Source: Sulfuriferula nivalis
GTDB taxonomy: Bacteria; Pseudomonadota; Gammaproteobacteria; Burkholderiales; Sulfuriferulaceae
Direction of reading: 5' to 3'
Assembly (NCBI RefSeq): GCF_009937995.1
Contig: NZ_AP021881.1
Coordinates: 248,001 to 312,000, forward strand
DNA length: 64,000 bases
The position numbers were made by a program, and so were the translations under genes. Numbering within the stretch: position 1 is the stretch's first letter; each line of letters starts with the position of its first letter. Below, one piece after another: positions 1 to 9,723 of the stretch. The notes below the pieces were generated by a model, which saw nothing but the letters and a program-made list of their open reading frames with translations, searched no databases and was not told the DNA's origin.

Positions 1-636
1 GAGCGCAGGTGCGGAATACTGGCTGTTGGCCAGTGGCTTGCTGTTGGCGATCCACACGACTTCACAACCGAGCTGTGACAGGATAAAGGCGAATTCAGTG
101 CCGATGACACCACTACCAACAATGGCGACACGTTTGCCAGCAGGAGGTGGGTTATCAAATAAATCGTCGGTAGTGAGTACGCGTCCCGCGGTGAGAGGGT
201 AATTGTCTGGCACGTACGGGCTGGAACCCGTGGCGATGATGATGTTTTTGCCGCTGATGTGTTCGTTAGTGATGGCGATCGTGTTGGCATCGACAAATTG
301 CCCGCTGCCAGTAAATGCACTGATGCCCAGTCGTTTCATGTAATCGGTGTAGCTGTCGCGTACGTTTTCTACGACTTTGTGCTGGTGATCCCAGGCGCCA
401 TGGATGTCCGCACTGAGTGTGCCAGTGATGCCGCGTTCGGCAAAATCCTTGCTGTGCGCAACCAGCTGTGCAGTATGGTGCCAGTCTTTTTTGGGTACGC
501 AACCACGATTTAAACAGCAACCGCCCCAATCTGCTTTTTCGATGATGGCGACATTCAAGCCGCGTAATGTAGCTAATACTGCTGCGCGATAACCGCCAGG
601 ACCTGAACCGATTACGATGAGATCAAATTGTTGCAT
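1..636 (-). CDS. Dihydrolipoyl dehydrogenase-like FAD disulfide oxidoreductase (3' end cut by window)
   Basis: The first 212 codons are present and the gene runs off the left edge. The N-terminus carries the FAD dinucleotide-binding motif GSGPGGY (residues 10-16). It is followed by a redox-active disulfide motif, CLNRGC (Cys41 and Cys46), with an extra adjacent Cys40. A second Rossmann motif, VGSGVIGTEFAF, near residue 170 fits NAD(P)H binding. This is the class I pyridine nucleotide-disulfide oxidoreductase family, which includes Lpd, glutathione reductase and mercuric reductase. The residues after the disulfide (VPKKDW) differ from the usual PSK of E3 subunits, so the exact substrate is uncertain. 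The 9-bp gap to mgtE upstream suggests co-transcription. The family is certain, the specific enzyme is not. Confidence 0.8.
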   Translation of the reverse strand, partial: MQQFDLIVIGSGPGGYRAAVLATLRGLNVAIIEKADWGGCCLNRGCVPKKDWHHTAQLVAHSKDFAERGITGTLSADIHGAWDHQHKVVENVRDSYTDYMKRLGISAFTGSGQFVDANTIAITNEHISGKNIIIATGSSPYVPDNYPLTAGRVLTTDDLFDNPPPAGKRVAIVGSGVIGTEFAFILSQLGCEVVWIANSKPLANSQYSAPAL

Positions 637-645
637 GTTGCTTCC

Positions 646-2103
646 TTACGTTAGATAAGGCATAAATAATGCCGCCAGACCGAGAAAAATAAAGAATCCG
701 CCACTGTCAGTGACGGCAGTGAGGAGTACGCTAGAGCCTACCGCAGGGTCACGGCCAAATTTATGCATGATGGCAGGAATGGCGACCCCCATGAAGGCGG
801 CGAGTAATAAATTGAGTGTGAGCGCGCCCATCATGACCACGCCCAGAGCGGGCTTGCCATAGAGCAGGTAGGCGAAGATGCCTACGACGCTTCCCCAAAT
901 CAGGCCATTAATGAACGCGACGCCGATTTCCTTACGGAACAGTTTTTTGGCATTGTCCGGGTGTATCTGTCCTAATGCCAAGGCGCGTACTATCATGGTC
1001 AGTGTTTGATTGCCCGAGTTGCCGCCGATACCAGCGATGATGGGCATGAGCGCGGCAAGTGCCACCAGCTTTTCTATCGTGCCTTCAAATTCACCTATGA
1101 CGCGCGAAGCAACAAATGCCGTGACCAGATTAATGGCCAACCACGCCCAACGGTTTTGCACCGATTTCCATACGCTCGCGAAAATATCTTCTTCCTCACG
1201 CAAACCCGCAATCGAGAGCATGTCGCTATCGGATTCTTGACGAATATGGTCAACCACCGCATTAACGGTGAGTCGGCCAATCAAGTGTCGATCTGCGTTT
1301 ATGACAGGGGCCGATACCAGGTCGTAGCGTTCAAACGCGTTTGCCGCGTCAGAGGCGTCATCTTCGGCATGAAATGTAACCACTTCTTCCGCCATGACAT
1401 CCGCTACTTTTTCATCGGGTTGTCTGAGCAACAGGCGTTGTAACGGCATCACACCCTGCAGCGCGCCATTTCTGTCGACCACAAATAACTTGTCAGTCTG
1501 CTCGGGTAATTCGCCTAAGCGGCGTAAATAACGCAGTGCAACTTCCAGCGTGACATCGGCGCGAATAGTCACGATGTCATAATCCATTAGACCACCGACG
1601 GTATCTTCCGGGTAGGATAGGGCGGATTGCAGGCGCGCACGTTTTTGCGTATCCAGTGACTCTAGCAAGTCCTGGATAACGTCTTTCGGCAAGTCAGGCG
1701 CCAAGTCGGCGATTTCATCAGTGTCCAGCGTTTCCGCAGCAGCCAGCAGTTCATCACTGTCCATCGCCTTGATCAGCGATTCACGAACTGCGTCGGACAC
1801 TTCGAGCAGGATTTCACCGTCGCGTTCGGCTTTGACTAAATCCCAGACCAGTAGGCGATCATTCAGCGGCAAAGCTTCCAGCACACATGCCACGTCGGCA
1901 GAGTGCATGTCATCGAGCAGGGTGTGTAATTCAGTCAGATTTTGCTTGTGGACGAGATTCTCTACCAGATCGCGGCGCGGCATGTCCTGTTTGTGAACAA
2001 GGCGTGTAACCAGATCGTGTTTACGCAACAACTCCACCACCCGGTTCAGGTTGTCTTCAGCGCTGTCGTGGGCTTTGTTGCCCGTATCGAAATTATCAGC
2101 CAT
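646..2103 (-). CDS. mgtE: Magnesium transporter MgtE
   Basis: This 485-aa inner-membrane Mg2+ channel/transporter has the full MgtE layout. An acidic helical MgtE_N domain (about residues 20-135) is followed by two CBS domains (about 138-265) that sense cytosolic Mg2+. The C-terminal membrane domain has about five helices (from about 310). The conserved pore segment GIGGNSGNQT is present in the membrane domain. Known members gate closed when Mg2+ binds the cytosolic domains. No long leader precedes the ATG, so there is no sign of a Mg2+ riboswitch. The next gene on this strand is the truncated oxidoreductase, 9 bp downstream. Confidence 0.95.
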   Translation of the reverse strand: MADNFDTGNKAHDSAEDNLNRVVELLRKHDLVTRLVHKQDMPRRDLVENLVHKQNLTELHTLLDDMHSADVACVLEALPLNDRLLVWDLVKAERDGEILLEVSDAVRESLIKAMDSDELLAAAETLDTDEIADLAPDLPKDVIQDLLESLDTQKRARLQSALSYPEDTVGGLMDYDIVTIRADVTLEVALRYLRRLGELPEQTDKLFVVDRNGALQGVMPLQRLLLRQPDEKVADVMAEEVVTFHAEDDASDAANAFERYDLVSAPVINADRHLIGRLTVNAVVDHIRQESDSDMLSIAGLREEEDIFASVWKSVQNRWAWLAINLVTAFVASRVIGEFEGTIEKLVALAALMPIIAGIGGNSGNQTLTMIVRALALGQIHPDNAKKLFRKEIGVAFINGLIWGSVVGIFAYLLYGKPALGVVMMGALTLNLLLAAFMGVAIPAIMHKFGRDPAVGSSVLLTAVTDSGGFFIFLGLAALFMPYLT

Positions 2104-2175
2104 GATGGGTGGAGGGGTAGACGTAAAGTCGTGATTGTACGGGATTTAGCAGGAAAACGGCAGGGGTAGCAGGTG

Positions 2176-3555
2176 CTAAATAATGGGTTTTATTTTTGAT
2201 AATAGATTTGTCAAAGTATCGCAATTTTTTTGACATATTGCGCGGAAGTCTGTGCTGATGCGGCTATCTTGGGCACAGTGGTGCCAGTAGTGGGTAGCGG
2301 CGGCAGCAGCTTGATGCCATAGCTGTTGTTCTGCGGGTAGTGGCAATGCGGGTTGGTAGGCTGGAGCGGGCACTTCGCCGCTATTTGCAGGGGCATACAT
2401 CATTGGTAGCATGTCGTAGATGGGCGCGAGCATGAGGCCTGGGACGAATGCGAGATTGCCATCGTGCATGTCAGTGTTGGCTATGAGTTTGCCAAACCAC
2501 CATGCGAGTGTAATACGTGTTACATCGTCACTGGCTAACCAGCCCAAGGTTTGTAATGTACGGGCAGAATTTGGCCATTCTGTATTTTTGCCAATAAGCG
2601 CAGCATTGATGCTGGCCAATGTGCAAACGGGCGAGCGTCCATAGTCACCATGCCTATCGAATCGCGTAATTTCCAAAAAAGTCCGACCTGCATGTTGAAA
2701 AATTGTTGAGCTGACTGCGGCAATTTTTAGCGTGTCATTGAGTATCTGGGCAGCGATATGTTCGCACACTAGCAAGTCAGTCCATCGTTGCACTGCAGCC
2801 GAATTATCAGCTGCCGAGAATTTGACGATGACATGGCGTGTTTGTTGCTGGTTGTACCGGTGAGCAGTAAATTTTGGAAATTCGCCCCCTGCGGAGGAGC
2901 CTGCAATGCCTGATGTCATTGCAAGATTGGCTAGTTGCGGATAGCGTAGGCTGACTTCATCATCGGCTATAGGCGGTGAGCCTGGCATGCTGATGTTATT
3001 CAAAAATAGACGATAAGCGGTGTCGCCTATAATCAGATCTCCTGGTTGGTCATGTCCCAAGTTAGACAGTGCATAAAGGGTGTCATTGTCAGACCAGTTG
3101 TCTGGGTTGTCTGCAAGTTGTAAATTGTGAGCGTAAGTTTTGGCAAAGCGTCTGCCTAAAAACCCCTGTGGGCGCATGTCGATAATAGGGTAGGGCAGGC
3201 CATCAAACCAGCCATCCGCCATGTCCTGATCAAGTGGCCAGCGGAAAAGCATGGTAGGTGTGAGGTGGTAGCCTTCGGGATGAGTGAGTGTAAGCCGCCC
3301 GATTTCATGGCCTTGGCCCTTTTCATCGATGCGGTAAACAGGGATGGGCTGTGCATCACCACGTAATGTACGGCGCAAAGCATAACGTGTGCGCTTGGAT
3401 CCACCACCACTGATGATGTTATTCCCTAGCTGCTTAATAGCGCGGCTTAATGTGGCGCGACTAATGTCACCTAATTGCGTGCGTAGTGCGGCAGCACCTA
3501 TGCGTGGCTGGGCGCGTAGGATGTTGATAATGCGATCGCTGCGAATTTTAGTCAT
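2176..3555 (-). CDS. yjjJ: HipA-family serine/threonine kinase with fused HTH (YjjJ-like)
   Basis: This 459-aa protein joins an N-terminal winged-helix-like DNA-binding segment (about residues 1-60, repeat-helix IGAAALRTQLGDISRATLS) to a HipA-type kinase fold. The glycine/serine-rich loop SSAGGEFPKF near residue 218 matches the HipA phosphate loop. NTDMHDGN near residue 360 is the catalytic loop, and YDMLPM near 381 occupies the metal-binding position. No separate HipB antitoxin gene adjoins it. In YjjJ the fused HTH is thought to replace the antitoxin, which is family knowledge not shown here. I chose ATG at 3555 over an upstream ATG at 3579 because the conserved part begins there. It is transcribed alone or with mgtE (72 bp gap). 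Confidence 0.85.
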   Translation of the reverse strand: MTKIRSDRIINILRAQPRIGAAALRTQLGDISRATLSRAIKQLGNNIISGGGSKRTRYALRRTLRGDAQPIPVYRIDEKGQGHEIGRLTLTHPEGYHLTPTMLFRWPLDQDMADGWFDGLPYPIIDMRPQGFLGRRFAKTYAHNLQLADNPDNWSDNDTLYALSNLGHDQPGDLIIGDTAYRLFLNNISMPGSPPIADDEVSLRYPQLANLAMTSGIAGSSAGGEFPKFTAHRYNQQQTRHVIVKFSAADNSAAVQRWTDLLVCEHIAAQILNDTLKIAAVSSTIFQHAGRTFLEITRFDRHGDYGRSPVCTLASINAALIGKNTEWPNSARTLQTLGWLASDDVTRITLAWWFGKLIANTDMHDGNLAFVPGLMLAPIYDMLPMMYAPANSGEVPAPAYQPALPLPAEQQLWHQAAAAATHYWHHCAQDSRISTDFRAICQKNCDTLTNLLSKIKPII

Positions 3556-3582
3556 GTTGCACCACTTATAATGATACAAATT

Positions 3583-3695
3583 ATGAAACGAATTTATTGT
3601 AATTTGTTTATTGCTTATTGGGTTATTTATATTGATTAAATTGCAATATTTTTATATTTTGGTATGGTGAATGTGTAGTTTAATGAAACGAATTT
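3583..3695. repeat. Two 13-bp direct repeats exactly 100 bp apart upstream of yjjJ
   Basis: The sequence ATGAAACGAATTT occurs at 3583-3595 and again at 3683-3695, in an AT-rich 190-bp gap between yjjJ and the groEL terminator. The copy nearer the gene also sits inside a short inverted repeat (AAATT, 8 bp, AATTT). It could be an operator for the HTH of YjjJ, or chance in AT-rich DNA. Confidence 0.45.
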
Positions 3696-3746
3696 TTTCA
3701 GTTGATTGTTGGCTGTTGTTTCTAGGACTCTGATTCGCGCAGGCGT

Positions 3747-3773
3747 AAAAAACCCCGCCACAAGGACGGGGTT
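3747..3773 (-). terminator. Rho-independent terminator of groESL
   Basis: On the minus strand a stem AACCCCG/CGGGGTT with a 9-nt loop is followed by a run of six T. It lies about 30 bp after the groEL stop codon. Confidence 0.9.
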
Positions 3774-3802
3774 CAGGTTGTGACGAATCACATGAAGCGG
3801 AA

Positions 3803-5455
<1,653 letters not shown>

Positions 5456-5497
5456 TTACTCCTGAATTGATAGGTTAAATAATGATAAGGGGATGGA

Positions 5498-5785
5498 TTA
5501 TTCCATGATGCCCATGATGTCTTCTTCACGCATAACCAATACTTCATCGCCGTCGATTTTTACAGACTGACCTGCATATTTACCGAACAGAACACGGTCA
5601 CCTACTTTTACATCCAAAGGACGCACGGTGCCGTTTTCAGCAATTTTGCCATTACCAACAGCCAATACTTCGCCTTGGTCTGGTTTTTCAGTTGCGCTGT
5701 CAGGGATAACAATACCTGAAGCGGTTTTGCGTTCTTCTTCCATACGTTTAACGATGATACGGTCGTGTAAAGGACGAATTTTCAT
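5498..5785 (-). CDS. groES: Co-chaperonin GroES (10 kDa)
   Basis: This 95-aa protein forms the heptameric lid of the GroEL chamber. It begins [18 protein letters not shown] and contains the mobile loop ([21 protein letters not shown] split over residues about 20-40) and the conserved [11 protein letters not shown] segment. Length and sequence are ordinary for the family. It is the first gene of the two-gene groESL operon and has a 70-90 nt leader that holds a short inverted repeat and, further up, CIRCE and a heat-shock promoter. Confidence 0.99.
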   Translation of the reverse strand: MKIRPLHDRIIVKRMEEERKTASGIVIPDSATEKPDQGEVLAVGNGKIAENGTVRPLDVKVGDRVLFGKYAGQSVKIDGDEVLVMREEDIMGIME

Positions 5786-5825
5786 TACTGAAGCTCCTAA
5801 TTAAATAAACTAAATAAAAAACGGT

Positions 5826-5840
5826 GTGACAAGATGTCAC
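5826..5840. repeat. Short inverted repeat in the groES leader
   Basis: GTGACA-AGA-TGTCAC is a perfect 6-bp inverted repeat between the CIRCE element and groES. In the RNA it could form a small hairpin in the 5' leader. No function can be assigned. Confidence 0.5.
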
Positions 5841-5867
5841 GCAAATTTCATCTCGGGCGGTGCGATT

Positions 5868-5894
5868 TTAGCACTCTCGTCCGAGGAGTGCTAA
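5868..5894. promoter_or_regulatory. CIRCE element (HrcA operator)
   Basis: TTAGCACTC at 5868-5876 and GAGTGCTAA at 5886-5894 are separated by exactly 9 bp, an exact match to the CIRCE consensus. CIRCE is bound by the HrcA repressor. It lies directly downstream of the predicted promoter, as expected for blocking transcription start. No hrcA gene is in the window. Confidence 0.97.
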
Positions 5895-5923
5895 TAATAG
5901 GGGCGGTTAGGTGGATTTTCAAG
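5895..5923 (-). promoter_or_regulatory. Sigma-32-type heat-shock promoter for groESL
   Basis: On the minus strand CTTGAAA (5917-5923) is followed after 13 bp by CCCCTATTA (5895-5903). This is close to the sigma-32 consensus CTTGAAA-N13/14-CCCCAT. The -10 region also contains TATTAT, which could serve sigma-70. It abuts the CIRCE operator. Confidence 0.85.
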
Positions 5924-5949
5924 AGGCAGATGAAAAAATTAAATGCGTA

Positions 5950-8900
5950 TTAGTCGAAGCGGAAGGTGTAAAACAAATCCAGTGCTGACTCAGCGCCGCT
6001 TTGTGCGCGTATGGAGAAGCGGCGACTGAGCTCGTAAGTCATTTTAACCAGTTGCTTGGTGTTGGTCAGACCTTGTTGATAGTTGATATAGACTTGATCA
6101 GAGAGTCGTTTGCCCAGACTGAGCATGCTGCTGTCTAAGGTACCATCTCCATCGATGCCGATTTTGTCTAGCCCAGTCAGTTGCGTGAGTTTGGATTGCA
6201 GGGAGATGGAATTGTTTTTGCCAAGGAAGTAGCTGGCCGCTGCTTGCAGAGCTTTGGTGTCTGCACCATCAGTGCCTTTTTCGCTGCCGTGACCGAGTAC
6301 CAGCCAGGATAATTTTTCACTGTCAGTCATGTTAGGGATGGAAACCAGTTTTGCCACGGGTTCAAGAGCAGTGCCGGTGATTTGTGTTCCGACGGTGACA
6401 TCGGTGTAGGTGCGTGTCGCCAGGATGTCCACGCCCGGGTTGTCAGTTGTAGATACAAAATTAAGTATGCCACGGTTGATGTCCAGGCGTTGGCCAAATG
6501 CGGTGTAGGTGCCTTCAGCTATGCTAATCGTGCCATTTGCAACCGCTGGGCTGCTGTCATGCTGTACTAATTTGAGCGTGCCTTTCAAGCGTGCATCTAG
6601 CCCTGATCCAGTAATTTGCGTATGTTTGCCCAGATTGAGTTTGATATCAGTATTGACCTGCCATGCAGGTGTTGTTGTGCCGGATGGTTGGGTTGATTTG
6701 TTCAGGTCATGTGTTCTACCCACGATAACTACATCATTACTCAGTTGCGGCATGTTGCTGTCATTCAGATTGAGCAGGGCGTGATCAATAGTGATATCTG
6801 CTATCGCGTTGATGCGCTGGTTCTGACCGGTAATATCGGCTGTACCAGTTATAGTAACTTGACGTTCAGGACGGTTGATCAGATTTAGCTGTGTCGCCTG
6901 AGCATGGAGTTGCAGGGTTGTCAGCCCTTGATTGATTTTAATATCACCTTGTACATTCAAATCTCCTCCAGCCTTAAAGTGCAGCTGTTTGATGTGCAAC
7001 GTGTCCTGATTAAATTCGGCGTTAAATGTGCCCTTTTGCAGTGCGATGCCTTGTCTTGCATGGGTAAATACGAGTTGGTTGGCATTGATTACACCGTTAA
7101 ACACAGGTGCATAAAGACTGCCGTGCAGATTGACCTCGGCTTGCATGGCACCATCTAAATGCACATCGTCGCTCAGGATGCTGGTTATCCATGCTAGCGT
7201 GGGTAAGTCGATTTTTGCCTGGGCAAGTACGGGCGCATGGGTCGAGAGTATAAGTTGATGATTGCTTTGCGCTAATGTAGTGCTGCCTTGCATGCTGATT
7301 TTGCCCAGCGTGGTGCCGTGTATGTCCAGTTGTGTAGTCAGATGATTATGCTGCGCCTGCAGGGTCAGATGTGTTTGATCAAGTCCTAATTGAGTCGTTT
7401 TGTCACCTATGATGCCGATGTCGCCAGCTTCACGCCATATTTCCAGTGCGCCATTAAGTTGCTGGTCTAGGTGTGCCTGCCATTTTCCACCTGCTATGAG
7501 TGTGTTGTGTATGCGCGGGTTGGGGTAAAGGCTTTGCTGAATAGGACCTATATCTATATGGCTGGCACTCCCTGTAGTCGTTATGCCGGATTTGGCATAA
7601 TCGAACTGCTCCAGCTTAACCGTGCCTTTGGCGAAATCGAAATAGGCGTGACGCAGTTGCGCGCTGTTGGACTGGATGGACAGTTGCGCGGGTGTTTGCA
7701 GGGTGAACGGGTAGCTGCCGACATTGTGGAGCTGGTTGATGCTGCCGTCCCAGCGCTGGTCATGCCAGTTGCCCGTCAGCGTGGTATTTAAGTCGAATTG
7801 AGGATTGGTTGCTGTCAGGTTGATGGTGTGGCGGTTCCGTGTGCCACTGATGGTGACTTGCGCGTGCTGGAGTTGCTGCTTACCTGTGTGTATGCCCTGT
7901 ATATCCGCATCCGCTTGCACTGCGCCATTGTTACCTGAGGCTATATTGATATGCGCGTTGATTTTAGCGAGGCTTAACGTTGACAGCCAGTGGATCTGCT
8001 CCCCTTGCAGGCTCAGTTCACCAGCCGGGTTGTCCAGGGTGCCATGTAATGTGCCGTGCGCGATCACCTTGCCAGAAAAACCATCGCCCAGATTGGCAAT
8101 GTTGGGTGCATTGAGTTGCCAGGTGATACGGTCTTTAGGTGCGCCATAACTGCCTTGCCAGTTTAAGGTGTTGCTGCCTAATTGTAGTTGCACATTACTG
8201 TTGTTGATGCGCTGCGGCGCGATTTCAACAGTTGCGTGACCACTGAGCGCAGCATGGTTGTAAGTGCTGTGATCAATATCAAGCTGTAGCTGGGTCTGCA
8301 ATTGTGGCTGAATTTGGCCTTTGGTGTTGAAGTTGGCGTTAATGTTGGCGCTGGGGTAGCGGCCGAAATGAGCAGGGTCAAAATGTTTTAATTGCCCCGT
8401 TGCAGAAAATGGATGGTTGCCGGTAAAGCTAAGCTGACCCGCAAAATCCAGTTTGCTAGTACCCGCATTGAGTTGTGCGCTGGCGATATTAAGCTGTTGC
8501 TGTTTGTAGGTGGCGGCGAGCTTGATTGCATAGTCTGATTGTGCAAGGTTAGCGGTGAAGGTTTGCTGTTGGGCGTCCGCGTGGGCATTCAGGGTGCCAT
8601 TTAGTCGGGTGGCGTATAAATCATTGTGTATGTTGTGCAGGTCCAGTTGTTTTACATCCATCTGTAATGCCAGTCCATGGTTATCCCACTTACCTGCACC
8701 AGCTATGCGGGCATTTGTGCCCAGTGCCAGCATTAATTTATCAAAGTTGAGTGTGTTGGGTGAGCCATTAAATTGCGTGGTTATCTGGGTAACGGGCAGT
8801 TTGTTCTGATCCAGACTGCCTGCCCGACTATTGTTAAGCATAATGTTGCCCAGGTAATTGTTACCATCAGCAGGGCGTATGTCTATCTGTCCATCTATCA

Positions 8901-9723
8901 TGGCCAGTGGAAGCCCATTGGCAATAGCGGCGGGATTTAGATTGTGGATATCGACGTGAGCTTGCATTAACGGTTGAAGGTTAAATGGGCTGAATTGCGC
9001 TGTGATGGTGGCGTTGGCGTCATGCGATTGTGCCTGGCTATTCAGGGTGATGTTGTTGAGTGTGCCTGTCAGCAGGGTATGCGCATCATAAGCATGTACG
9101 CCATCGTGCATGCCGAGCTGGATGTCACTGCTAAGTTTGTATGGTGCGGTATCAGCCAGCATAGCCTGTAATTGTGCGTTACCCCATTGCGAATTGGCCT
9201 GTGCCTGGATTTGGTAGTGCTGCTGGTCATAGCGTAGGCTGAAGGTAATGGGCTGCAAGGTGATAGTCGTACCATTGTTTATTATGCTGAGGGTGTTGAT
9301 GCGAGCATGTTGTAATATTGCGGCAAATGGGAGTGTCAGGCTGGTGGGCAGGGTTAAGGGCTGGTTGTCGGGTTGCTTGGACAGAATCACCAGTTGGTTA
9401 ATGGCAAGCTGGTTGATTTCCAGTTGTCGATGTTGCCATGATGATTTGGCTGACCATGAGTAGGTGGTCTGTTGCAGGGTGATGGTTTTAGTGGGCGTAT
9501 CCAGCTGTATGTGTTCTATATTCAGGGTATTGAATAGTGAGCCGGAAATGCCCTCGATGGTGATTTGTCCTGCGCTGATACGGTGGATAAGCTGGGCAGC
9601 TAATCGTAATACAGGTGCGCTGCCTGATACGCCGATCAGCACGGCAATTAATATCGCTGTACCTAGCAGATAGCGTAATGGTTTGGCGTAAATCCGCCAG
9701 TTCAGTAAGTTGGCAGCAGTCAA
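5950..9723 (-). CDS. tamB: Translocation and assembly module protein TamB
   Basis: This 1257-aa inner-membrane-anchored protein spans the periplasm and works with TamA in outer-membrane protein or phospholipid transport. An N-terminal transmembrane segment (about residues 17-37) is followed by a long repetitive beta-rich AsmA/TamB region of alternating polar and hydrophobic strands. The C-terminus (about 930-1257) is the conserved TamB (DUF490) domain, with motifs such as TGTALEPVAKLVSIPNM and SWLVLGHGSE, ending in FYTFRFD. Length is normal for the family. Its start overlaps the tamA stop by 4 bp (ATGA), so the two are translationally coupled. Confidence 0.95.
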   Translation of the reverse strand: MTAANLLNWRIYAKPLRYLLGTAILIAVLIGVSGSAPVLRLAAQLIHRISAGQITIEGISGSLFNTLNIEHIQLDTPTKTITLQQTTYSWSAKSSWQHRQLEINQLAINQLVILSKQPDNQPLTLPTSLTLPFAAILQHARINTLSIINNGTTITLQPITFSLRYDQQHYQIQAQANSQWGNAQLQAMLADTAPYKLSSDIQLGMHDGVHAYDAHTLLTGTLNNITLNSQAQSHDANATITAQFSPFNLQPLMQAHVDIHNLNPAAIANGLPLAMIDGQIDIRPADGNNYLGNIMLNNSRAGSLDQNKLPVTQITTQFNGSPNTLNFDKLMLALGTNARIAGAGKWDNHGLALQMDVKQLDLHNIHNDLYATRLNGTLNAHADAQQQTFTANLAQSDYAIKLAATYKQQQLNIASAQLNAGTSKLDFAGQLSFTGNHPFSATGQLKHFDPAHFGRYPSANINANFNTKGQIQPQLQTQLQLDIDHSTYNHAALSGHATVEIAPQRINNSNVQLQLGSNTLNWQGSYGAPKDRITWQLNAPNIANLGDGFSGKVIAHGTLHGTLDNPAGELSLQGEQIHWLSTLSLAKINAHINIASGNNGAVQADADIQGIHTGKQQLQHAQVTISGTRNRHTINLTATNPQFDLNTTLTGNWHDQRWDGSINQLHNVGSYPFTLQTPAQLSIQSNSAQLRHAYFDFAKGTVKLEQFDYAKSGITTTGSASHIDIGPIQQSLYPNPRIHNTLIAGGKWQAHLDQQLNGALEIWREAGDIGIIGDKTTQLGLDQTHLTLQAQHNHLTTQLDIHGTTLGKISMQGSTTLAQSNHQLILSTHAPVLAQAKIDLPTLAWITSILSDDVHLDGAMQAEVNLHGSLYAPVFNGVINANQLVFTHARQGIALQKGTFNAEFNQDTLHIKQLHFKAGGDLNVQGDIKINQGLTTLQLHAQATQLNLINRPERQVTITGTADITGQNQRINAIADITIDHALLNLNDSNMPQLSNDVVIVGRTHDLNKSTQPSGTTTPAWQVNTDIKLNLGKHTQITGSGLDARLKGTLKLVQHDSSPAVANGTISIAEGTYTAFGQRLDINRGILNFVSTTDNPGVDILATRTYTDVTVGTQITGTALEPVAKLVSIPNMTDSEKLSWLVLGHGSEKGTDGADTKALQAAASYFLGKNNSISLQSKLTQLTGLDKIGIDGDGTLDSSMLSLGKRLSDQVYINYQQGLTNTKQLVKMTYELSRRFSIRAQSGAESALDLFYTFRFD

